A DNA stretch of 29,031 nucleotides from Funneliformis mosseae. Taxonomy: Eukaryota > Glomeromycota > Glomeromycetes > Glomerales > Glomeraceae. The translations under genes and the position numbers were made by a program. The notes under the pieces were generated by a model. That model made no database searches. It was not told the DNA's origin and saw only the letters and a list, made by a program, of their open reading frames with translations. The stretch lies in NCBI GenBank assembly GCA_910592005.1, contig CAJVPP010000604.1:1-29031 (forward strand). The letters run 5' to 3'. Shown in pieces: positions 1 through 9,832 of the stretch; the first letter of the stretch is position 1, and the number at the start of each line of letters is the position of its first letter.

Positions 1-85
1 GACTCGACTCGAAAAAAATGAGTCGAATAGAGTTGGTCTTTAAACTCGACTCGACTCGACTCATTCGGAACTCTAAATATAAGCT
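1..85. repeat. (GACTC)n short tandem repeat patch
   Basis: The pentamer GACTC/GAGTC recurs at the window edge in both orientations: two units at 1-11, an inverted form near 20-26, then about four direct units around 46-62. It is one of the few CpG-containing stretches in the first 7 kb, so it may be a younger insertion than its surroundings. It is cut by the window boundary, so its full extent is unknown. Confidence 0.6.
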
Positions 86-230
86 GATCTGATTTTGTAC
101 ATAATGCTAGGATTTTTAGAAATTCTTTTTTTTATAAAATTATTATAATCTTATTTAAGAAAAATATTATCTTTTAAAAGATTCAATTTATCTATTTTAT
201 CTTTTTTAATTTCACCTTTTAAAAATCCAA

Positions 231-520
231 ATAGAATTCTAAATAGGTCAGGTTAATTTGAATTAACTGATTAACCTGAACTGATTTTTTTTCAAATTAA
301 TCAGGTTAGGTTAAAACAAGTAAATTGATTTAACTTGAATTGATTATTTAACTGAAAATTTTTAGATTAAAACAAATAAACTAGTTTAACTCAAATTATT
401 TGTTTAATCTAAATATATTTAAATTAAATTAGATTAAAACAAGTTAGAATAATCAGATAAACTAATTTATTTCAAACTTAAAAATATTTAAGTATAATTA
501 GATAATCAGGTTAATTCAGA
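231..520. repeat. GGTTAA/TTAACC-rich palindromic repeat, decayed
   Basis: The motifs AGGTTAAT, TTAACCTGA, ATCAGGTTA and AGATTAAAACAA recur many times and in both orientations, so the stretch is full of short inverted repeats. A related block with the same vocabulary (CAGGTTAATCAGTTCAATCAG) is at about 4,650-4,760. It reads as an old interspersed repeat eroded by C-to-T and G-to-A changes. No coding potential is visible. Confidence 0.5.
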
Positions 521-630
521 TATTTAATATTAAAATCTGAATTAATATTTTAAATTAAAAAAATATAAAAAATGTTTTATAAAAAAATCTTTTTTAATTT
601 TAAATATAAACCTTAATGAATAAACATTTT

Positions 631-985
631 CTTTCTTATTTTTAACGAACCTAAATGACCAGGATTTTAAATGAAATAAATAAGATAAATTTCATTTATT
701 TGATTTTTTTTTTGCTTTTAAAGAATGTAATTAATATTGTTTTTCATTTTTAGCAAACTTGAACAAATAAATAATTAGGATTTTAAACAAAATAGACAAT
801 ATATTCATTCATTTGATTTTATTTTTTTTTGCTTTTAAAAAATATAATTGATATTTCTTTTCTTTTTTTTAACGAATTTAAAAAAATAATCAGAATTTTG
901 AATAAAATGAACAAATAAATTTTATTTATTTAATTTTATTTTATTTTTACTTTTGAAAGCATTAATAAAAAAATCCTTTTCTCTT
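631..985. repeat. Three-unit tandem repeat, ~108-119 bp period
   Basis: Three successive units begin with a related core (AACGAACCTAAATGACC at 644, AGCAAACTTGAACAAAT at 752, AACGAATTTAAAAAAAT at 871). Each continues with an AGGATTTTAAA-like stretch, then an A/T-rich block ending in TTTATTTGATTTT, a T-run, and GCTTTTAAA-like sequence. Spacing is 108 and 119 bases. Divergence is substantial, so the array is old. No open frame runs through it. Confidence 0.65.
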
Positions 986-1529
986 TTTATTAGATCAAAT
1001 TTTTTTTAAAATCTGATTTAATTCAATTTATTAAGAATATTATTATATATAAAGAATAGCATTATAGCAGATATAATATATTTAATATATTTGTAATTAA
1101 GTAAATGAATATATAGCAGATTTATTAGATAAAAATTCTTAGTAATAAAGCTATTTATAATGATGTTTATGATGGTAATTAGCAATTAATTTAATTGTAA
1201 AAGTATTATTAATTTGTTAAATTTATTAATTATTATTATTAATCAAGACATTCAAAAAAAAGATACAAATTAAAGAAAAAAAAATGAAAATATGAAATAT
1301 TTTAAGAAAAAAAAATTAAAAAAAAATATTATATTTTATGAATCCAATTTTTGATACAAATATACACTCAAATATATTTATGATTTAAATTAGATTTTCT
1401 TTTTGTGTTTAGATTAGAATCTCTGAAAAAGACTATTTTTATAAAAACACTAGTTCTTATATAATAAAAATCTATTATACATTAATTAATATTTTATTAA
1501 TATCTAATTAAAAAATAAATTTTTAGTTA

Positions 1530-4205
1530 TAATATCTGAAATTGCTAAATAGTCATGTGTTATATTCAAAAGATATAAATATCATTCTTTATTATGCTAT
1601 AATTATAAAAAATAAATTTATTATATATAATTATTTATTTATTTTATATCACTAAGTTAAATGTAATTTATCTTTTACCAAATTAAAGAATCTGTTTTAA
1701 CTTCTTTAATTAGTTTATTTAAATAGTTTTTTACTTCAAATTCATAATTGTAATTACTATCTTTATTATCATTATTAATGGATCTAAATATTTCATATAA
1801 AAAATTATTTTCATTATTGTTTTGATTATCACAATTGTCATATTAAATGGGATAATTTATTAGCATAATAATTTTTATAAGTATTTATAAAAATTGATTT
1901 TGCTTTATCAATAAATTTTTGTTTCTATCATTACTTTTTATAATAATTTAACTTTAACTTAAAGATGAGAACTAAATAATAAATCTTTTTTTAAAAAAAA
2001 TACTTAATATTAAAATAAAAAAATTTTTTTACTTATTGCAATCATATATAGGTAAGTATAATCAGTTTTAGAATAATATAGTTTTAGTTTTTTGTATCCT
2101 ATTGCTATTGCATTACGTATTTCTAAATATTGATAATAGTTTTCATAATTTTTATCTAATAAATTTTAATATATTTAAGAATCATATTATATATAGATAC
2201 AAATGATGATAAAATTATATAATTTAATATTGACATATATTTGGTAACTTTATAAAATTTCTAAAAATATCATTAATTTATTAATAAAAAATTTTAAATA
2301 ATAAAAAAAAAATTAAAATTAAACTTATTTTGAAAATATAACATAATTTTTTTATAATATTCTATTTATTAGAAGAAATTAAAAACTTTTTTAAATCTTT
2401 TTAAATAATGTAATATTATTAAAAGACTAATAAATAAAATAAATATATTAGTATATTTATTTTATATGTATATTTGTTAAATACTTAAATTTACTTATAT
2501 TTCAAAATTTTAATGCATATTCTAGCTAAAATATATTGAATTTCATCTTATTATAATATCTAAAATTAGATTTTATATAATTTATAATGATCTGCAACCT
2601 TATTTTTCTGTTAGGATGATGCTTAAATTTTAACTATTAATTTTCATAATTTTAATTATTTTCTTATAATGTTGAGAATTTTTATTAAAATATTATTTTC
2701 ATTTTGAAGTTTATCAGCTTTTACATATTTTAATATTTCTTGTATAGTTAAATTTATAATATTATCTAACATTATTTTTTTTATAATTAAAAATGATTTT
2801 ATTTTTTTATAATGATGTTCAAGATTTTTTAATATTATCTTATTCAAATATTAAAATCATTTTTAATACAACTTAAAAACTCTTTTAACAAATTCTTATC
2901 AGAATAAGATTCTAATATATAAACAAAATTAATAAGTATATCATGAAAATTTCAGTGATTATTGATAAAATAATATATTATTCTTAGAAATGTAATAGTA
3001 TTTGTTAATATCTATCAATCTAATATAAAATTTAATTTTTCTAAAATATTCTTTTAATTAAATAAATATAGTAAGTATTTTATATTATAATTATATATTT
3101 AATTTTAGAATTTAAAAAAAACACTAACTGTAATTTATTTTTTATACTTGTATGATAATTCTTATATACAGTTCTGGTAGAAAAAACTGACAATTAAACA
3201 ATAGTGAATATCTCATATGATTTTTATTTAACAAATCTTAAAATTTTAATATATTATATCTTGTAATATACACTTTAAAATATAATAATTATTTAATAGT
3301 CTATTATGCAATAATTATTTTTTTATCACTAATTTTATGCATTTCAAAATAGATTTTGAAAAATAAATATATATAAAAAAATATATATTTTTTAATAATC
3401 TTCTATATGTTTTTCTATATTATACTATATCTAGTGATCATATAAAGATAAAATATAGCTCATTAGAATCATCTCATTAAGACAAATTGAATGATAATAA
3501 ATTTCATATCTTTAAGTGTAAAGCTTGTATAATTATGAGATAAAGTGCCAAATAAATTAGCAGTGTTTATTGATGTTTATTACACATGATATTTTATGAT
3601 ATTTTTTTACATCTAGTAATTATAGAAAAATGAATTATAGCTCATTAAATTCATCTTATTGAGATGAATTTAATGATACTAAATTCATATTTTTAGATGC
3701 AAAATTCACGAAATTATAAAATTATAAAAAAATTTTCAGTATTTTCCGTCACAACTGTAACTTTAAAATATCATTTTAAATTATATTTACTAATGAAATA
3801 ATAATATTTGAATTGCATAATTTTAATAATTTTTGAAATTTAAGATACTCAACTATTGTAAATAGCTAATTGTTAATAAAAATCAAAATTGCTAATTTTT
3901 TTCAAAAAGTTTTGTTACTAAATATAACCTATAAAAAGATTAATTTTATAAATAATAAAAATATAATATAAAATATAATATAATATATTTACAATTTCTT
4001 TTTTGTCATTTAAAAATTTTTGTAATTTATTGGTTTTCATTTATTTTAAATTTTACATTATTATTATTTATAATAATAATAATAAATATATAAAATAAAA
4101 TTATATTTATTATAATATAAATTATATTTACTTACAATATTTATACTTTACATATTTTTTACTATGTTTATTTGTAAATTTTTCAAAATGTTTCTAGATA
4201 AACCT
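1530..4205 (-). pseudogene. Decayed hAT-family transposase
   Basis: Short collinear minus-strand blocks resemble hAT transposase in the correct N-to-C order. A zf-BED-like piece lies at about 4,204-4,131 (KHFEKF, then K-x-C with one finger Cys lost). An RNase H-like region follows at about 3,040-2,855: a FLRIIYYF block, a stop where Trp is usual, then FHDILINFV and FLSCIKNDFNI. At 2,847-2,656 is the NIINLTIQEILK block, and at 2,549-2,532 the R-W-N-S-x-Y box with TGA in place of Trp. Blocks with IGYKKLKLYY (about 2,260-2,055), a dimerisation-type piece ending DSLIW (about 1,905-1,678) and HDYLAI (about 1,590-1,540) complete it. Many stops, frame changes and inserted AT-rich DNA separate the blocks, so it cannot be functional. 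The family call rests on remembered hAT patterns; a translated search would confirm it. Confidence 0.7.
3428..3721. repeat. Direct repeat pair with internal hairpin
   Basis: Two copies of a unit of about 110 bases start at about 3,428 and 3,609, offset by 182. Shared anchors are ATCTAGT, ATAGCTCATTA, TTGAATGAT/TTTAATGAT and TTCATAT. The second copy keeps a perfect hairpin: 10-base arms AAATTCATCT (3,647-3,656) and AGATGAATTT (3,662-3,671) around a five-base loop. The first copy has the same hairpin with broken pairing. It lies between the BED-like and RNase H-like pieces of the hAT relic and probably inserted there. Confidence 0.6.
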
Positions 4206-6985
4206 TCTTTCAAATATTTTATTATTTTCTTTAAATATATTATCTTATCCTTCTAAATTTTATCATTTTTTTTAATAATAATTTTTTTTATAAAATTATC
4301 TTTAAGATCTACCATTCATTATCATTATTATTTATATTATTATTTATTTTTTTATTTTATATTCCTTCATCATTTATTTTAATTATATTTTTATTATAAT
4401 AAATATATTTTGAATTTAAAGAATCATATTCAAAATTATTTCACTTTTATTTTATTTTTAAAAAAAATTTTTACATTAAGCTATAATAATTTTTTATATT
4501 AATTTAAGTAATATTTATGTTATATGATAATTATTTTAATTTTAATAACTGATAATCAATTAACATTTAATAGAAAAAGAAAATAATTATCAGATTGTAA
4601 AAATAATAATAAGAAATAATACAATATTAAAAAATGTTTATTCAAATTTCAGGTTAATCAGTTCAATCAGATTAGGTTAATCTTTTATCTGATCTGAATT
4701 TTTAGATAGAAATCTCATATCTAACCTAAATTTTCAGATTAATTAGATATTCAAATTTTGTTTATCTGTTTAGAATTTTATTTAAATATATATTTAAAAA
4801 TATAAAAATTTATGAAAAATAAATCATAGTAAATTTAAATATTCTAAATAGATAACTAAATCTAAATTTACTTGATATTTTTTTTTGTTTTTAAATTTAT
4901 AAATTATTAATACACTTTACACTTTTTTTAGATTTAAATGATAAATAATATAATATAATTAATTAAAATAAAGATAAAAATATGCAGTTAAATAAATTAA
5001 TAAAAAAAAATGAATATTAATAATTAAAAATATATAATAAATAATTGTTAAAATTTTACTGTAATTTAAAAATATGTTAATATTATAAAGTTCAAAAAAA
5101 AAAAATAAAATCAAATAAGTATTTTTATTTTCATAATACTTATAATTATTTTTAATAATTTTAATATAATCAAATGTATTCTTTTAAAACTATAATAAAA
5201 ATTTAAATAATATATATTTAAAGAAAATATATTAAAGAAAATATTTCTATATATCTCTATATATTTAAAATTAAATAAAAGCATGCATTTAAAGAGAAAA
5301 TATATAATATGTATATTTAAAGAGATTTAGCTATATTTTTTAAATAATGTTTTTAGGTTTTAATATAAAAGTAATTTAAAATACATTTTTAAAGTATTAG
5401 AATAATATATAATTTTATTAGTTATTCTTAAAATAAGAAAGATAAACTAATTATTGTTATTAAAATTTTTATTTATATTAATAATAATAAAATAAATTCT
5501 TATTTTATTTGAATATAATATTAATTTAAAAAGTTTAGAATATTTTTGATTTAAATATTATTTAATTTTATATAAAATTATATAAGAAGTCTTAAATTAT
5601 TTTAATATATTAAAGTAAATAATTTTTTAAATGAGAATCATAATTTATTATCTTAAATTAATTTCGAAAAAAATTTAAAAAATGTATTTTATAAAAACTA
5701 TAAATGCTTTTATTTAACTTTAAATTCTAACAAATTTTTTTATTAATATATATATAAATTTTTATATAAGAATAATATTAGAAATATTAGCTATTAAGCT
5801 TTTAAGTTTTAATTACAATTAATTAGATTTTTATGAAAAGATTTTAAAGATAAAACAAATAAATTATTGATAAAAAATAAGATTTTATTATAAGAAAGTA
5901 ATAATTAACCTTATTTAATTTTTCTTTGACTAACTTTTTTATAAATATTTTTTTAACTAAAAAAAATATTAAGTTATTAGAGTTAATATTATTTTAAAAA
6001 AAAAATCTGTTTGTGATAATATAATATATATTGCATGAGTAATTTTATTGATTTTTATTTTTTAAATTTGATAAATATATATTATAATAATATATTTTGA
6101 TGATATATTATATTTATCTTTTTCTTTTCAAAAATATCAATCAGATTATCAGGCTTGATTGGTTTCAAATCTTTAAATTTTATATTTAACTATTTATTAT
6201 AACAAAATATAATTTATTTGTAATTTTTTAAAGAAAATAAAAATATATCTAAGAATAAAATTTTTTTAGCAGAATATTATTATAATTAATAATTTATTAA
6301 TTTAATAAAGTTATTTTTGATTAAAAAATTATATATAATAAGAAAATCTTAGTATGTAAATTACAGTTATTATTTATAATAGTTTTTATCAAAAATATTA
6401 CAAATCTGTAATACATTATTAGTAAAATAATTGTTTAATAAAATAAAGTCATATAAATTATGTAGTATAATAATTTCTTAATACTAAATTTTGAAAATAT
6501 TAAGAATTTTACAAATTCTAAGAATATAGAAGATTTACAAAATTCTATTGTTTTTTCAAATACCAATAATAATCATAATTTCATAAAGTAAATAAAGTTT
6601 AGAAATATTAATTTTATATTTATTTTTATGTTCTATTATTTATTAATTTTCTTATTTTTAGATTACTTATATTACTTATATTTTATTTATAATATTAATT
6701 AGTTAGTCATAATAAAAAATTTTTTATATAAATAGATAGACTTTTTGTTTATATTATAAATTAACTTATAAATTTTAATATTAATAAAAAAAAATAACTA
6801 AAACTTATATTTTTCTGCCTTTTTATATGTTTATATAATTTAACGTGATTTTTATATAATAATTATAATTGAGTTTATTATTTGAATCCTTTAAATTTAA
6901 TGCATAAATTTGATAAAGTTAAGAGTTAGATAGATTTTAACATTATAATTATAGTTAACAATCTCAAGTAAAAACTTAAAGATAT
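4206..6985. other. AT-rich gene-free DNA
   Basis: This stretch is almost entirely A and T, with mixed AATAAT and TATATT runs, and has no open frame above 60 codons on either strand. Apart from the GGTTAA-type repeat block at about 4,650-4,760, a second member of the family at 231-520, I see no recognisable gene, RNA or complete mobile element. Confidence 0.6.
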
Positions 6986-7566
6986 TGTTAATGTGCAATT
7001 TTTTCAGATTACAACTGTTAGACGTAGTATCAAAAGGTTAACTCTTTTATAGTTTACATAGTAATTTCAGTTAGTTTATGATAATCTCAATTAATTCTCT
7101 ACCTGTTTATCAAGTTAAATCAAATTTATTAGATGCGAATGACTTCAATCACAAGTTTAGAGTTATCACAGTAAGTTTAAGAAGAGTTTCAGATAAGAGA
7201 TGAGAAATACTTTATTGAAGAAAAAGAAAATAATGTAATAATGATAGATGAGAGAAATAAAAAAAGAGAAATAAGAAACAGAGATACACAAAGTGAATAG
7301 TAGCATTGCACTATCTTTTATAAGAGCAAAGTTCTATACAGTTATCAGTCTTTTTTCTTCTAATTAACAAAAAAGGTAGTATTTATATCTATTCTATTAC
7401 ATATTTTATATATCTAATATATTAATTTTGTTAATTATATTAACTATATTAACTATATTAGACATATTTGCTATATTAAATATGTTAGACATGTTAAATA
7501 TATTTGACATTATTAATATTTGTACTTCGCTATACAATTGTAGATCCATGATTGTTAAGATTAATA
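6986..7566 (+). repeat. Candidate LTR (solo or remnant)
   Basis: A stretch of about 580 bases has clearly higher G and C content than its flanks. It begins TGTTAATGTG and ends near TTAAGATTAATA, which would form the inverted ends TGTTAA...TTAACA if one C had become T. It is followed by TCTGGTTATAATA, loosely similar to a Copia-type primer binding site. Inside are a purine-rich run (about 7,200-7,285) and a short degenerate TATATTAAC/TATATTAGAC tandem repeat (about 7,432-7,510). No partner LTR and no gag-pol frame were found nearby, so the call is tentative. Confidence 0.35.
7432..7512. repeat. Degenerate 9-12 bp minisatellite
   Basis: Units of the type TATATTAACTA and TATTAGACATA or TGTTAGACATG repeat about six times with point differences. 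It lies within the candidate LTR and has no coding frame. Confidence 0.55.
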
Positions 7567-8240
7567 TCTGGTTATAATATAGTTAATTTGAGTTAAAAAA
7601 TTCTATAGTAATAATATAATAAAATTTATGATTAAAGATAAGAATAAAGCTAAATTTTTTATTTTAACTAAAAGATTGTTTAATTAGATTAATAGTTAAT
7701 GCTATATAGTATATAATAAGAAAAGTTTTTCCTAATGAATACTTGAAAATGTTTTGTAAAATAGAGATTTTTTATTAGTTCTATTATTTTTTATATTGTT
7801 TTTTATATTATACATTTCATTAACATTTAAGTAATATAATATTATTTAATCTCTTATTCATAAAATTTAAAATCAATTCTAAGATTTTTAATAAATGTAA
7901 TGTCTCAAAATTCTCATTTTTATTATCTAACTTTTTATTAAAAAATTAACAAAACATTTGTGAACTAATAGTAAGAAATAGATATGTTTATTAAATTTTA
8001 AATTAAAACCATTTTTAAAGAAAGTATTGAATATTGATCAGCTAAATAGACTAATTAAAAAAAATTATCAAAATTTAAATTTCTTTTTTTTTTATTGATT
8101 ATCACTTATATAATATAAATATTTTTAAATTTTTTAGCTTATTTATTAATTTTTTATAGTTTTTAACTTATATTATAAAGATACTTGAACTTATATTATA
8201 TCTAAAAATTTTTCAAATTATAAATAAAATATTGTACACT
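7567..8240. other. AT-rich DNA without recognisable gene
   Basis: This would be the interior if the preceding LTR candidate were a 5' LTR. Short coding-like frames exist (for example from 7,629) but stop after a few dozen codons, and I cannot assign them to a family. Nothing else is visible. Confidence 0.4.
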
Positions 8241-8622
8241 TAGCAAAAATGACTGACTTTTTCAAAATTGAAATAATAATACATACATTAACGTCATAAG
8301 AAAAAAAAAAGTTTTATTAATTAAATTGACTTTAATGCTATAAGTAAACTTGTACATTGTAATAAATTGTATCTTTCTTAAAACTCTTATAAAATTTAGA
8401 CTTTATTAAATTTTATATTATAAAATTTATTTGTAAAATTTATAATTTTTATCAATTTTTTATCTTATAATTAAACTTTTGATTTTTTAATATTAATCCA
8501 ATTTTAGTAACTAAGTAAATTAGTTTAGCATAACAAAATATATATTATACTAAATTTTTAGATTTATTGAATAAATACCTTACGAAAATTATTGTAATAC
8601 AATTAAATGCTAAATTGAGATG

Positions 8623-8648
8623 TGATCATCATAATCGATTGATGATCA
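8623..8648. repeat. Perfect 9-bp-arm inverted repeat
   Basis: TGATCATCA at 8,623-8,631 and TGATGATCA at 8,640-8,648 are exact reverse complements around an eight-base centre containing ATCGAT. No role is evident. It lies inside the candidate DNA element. Confidence 0.6.
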
Positions 8649-8729
8649 TTATATGTATTTCGAAATTAGTAATATAAAAGTCATGTCTATATAAAGTTCT
8701 AATTTTAATAATAATCATAAAATAATATA

Positions 8730-8985
8730 ATAAGTAAAGTTCTAGATTATGATATGAGCTATAAATATTTGTAAAATAATTTATATTTATAATCAATATT
8801 TATTGAATAAATTAGATTTATATATAAAATTAAAATATTAATAATTACTTCTAAGTAAAGTTCCAATATTCATTAAATTTCATTATATTTCAATATAAGT
8901 AAAGCTATAAGCTTAATCTCGGACTACAAATCTGTATAAGATAGTATATATCTATAATTAATATCCATTGAATGTGATAGAGTTT
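8730..8985. repeat. Diverged direct repeat pair (~90 bp units)
   Basis: Two units at about 8,730-8,820 and 8,895-8,985 share the order ATAAGTAAAG, CTA(T/C)AAAT, a TATAATTAATAT-like stretch, ATTGAAT and GTTTA or ATTTA. Most differences are T in the first unit for C in the second, or A for G. This suggests one copy has decayed by transitions further than the other. Confidence 0.45.
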
Positions 8986-9196
8986 ACTATTAGCAACAGT
9001 AAAACAAAAAAATTTTGAATTTTTTTAGCTACTAAGCAAAAATGAATGAATTATAAAATTGAATAGAAATAATATTATAATATTAAACTGTAAGTTCTTA
9101 CCTATCTAATAATATGAAATTAATAAATTATCGAAATATACTTATTAAACATGAGGTATTTAATCGTAAAATTATTGTTGGTTGATCATTTTTGCT

Positions 9197-9832
9197 AGAT
9201 AAGTATATATTTATATAATTAAAAAAAATGTTTTATAATATTAAAAAGTATAAAATTTTATATTAAAATAATATTTTATGATTTAATATTATTTGGTATT
9301 TATTATTAAAAAAAATACTATTTTAAAATATTTATATATATAATACATTTTGATTAATTAATAATTAATATTGAATATTTCAGACTTTTATTAATAAAAA
9401 ATAATTCTGTTATACAATATATTATATATTTATATAAAGTTTAATAATGAAAGTGAAGATTAAATATTTATTGTAGTTAAATTAAAATTATATTATGTTT
9501 TCAATGAATATGATGTGCTAATTATGATTTGCATGATGATAATTTTACAACCCAAAGGCTAGATGAAATATTAATACTATTTACATTACTTATTATTAAA
9601 TTAGTATAACGAAAAAAAAATTTTCTTTACTGACCTAATCGAAATCCTTGGGGTAACTAATAAACAAAGTATTTAATACATATTCCTTTTTATATACTTA
9701 TGAAAAGAGAAAAAAGATATTTTACACACCATGTAATTGTGTTTAAGAAATATGCTACGCAGTAACATGACTTGATTATTAGCTCGATCCATGTATGAAA
9801 TGATGTTTAGTAGTGCTTTTATTTTTGTTCAT
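9197..9832. other. Transition zone and 3' flank of the FHA gene
   Basis: Base composition rises in G and C from about 9,530 rightwards, marking the border between the AT-rich island and gene-bearing DNA. The last ~100 bases before 9,832 should hold the 3' UTR and poly(A) site of the minus-strand FHA gene. No separate gene is seen. Confidence 0.5.

Larger units (their letters stand above)
8241..9196. mobile_element. Candidate short inverted-repeat DNA element
   Basis: The left end, TAGCAAAAATGACTGAC at 8,241, is matched in inverted orientation by a right end whose reverse complement reads TAGCAAAAATGATCAACC (about 9,179-9,196). The shared 12-base core is TAGCAAAAATGA, and both are preceded by TA(C/T)ACTTA-like sequence. 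A further left-type copy (AAGCAAAAATGAATGA) lies at 9,034-9,050. The interior is AT-rich and noncoding. This fits a small non-autonomous DNA transposon remnant, or nested ones. A twelve-base match in AT-rich DNA is suggestive, not proof. Confidence 0.4.

Noticed and set aside
2656..2847. 63-codon open frame on the minus strand as a stand-alone gene
   Set aside because: It aligns in order with other hAT transposase blocks on both sides and is better read as one surviving piece of that relic.
1..9500. AT-rich stretch as mitochondrial or plasmid DNA
   Set aside because: No mitochondrial genes, rRNA or tRNA are seen, while decayed nuclear transposon sequence is present and the stretch runs directly into spliced nuclear genes.
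1..9500. RIP as the proven cause of the AT bias
   Set aside because: Transition-type decay is visible, but contexts are mixed and no intact reference copy is available here. CpG deamination or general mutation bias fit equally well.
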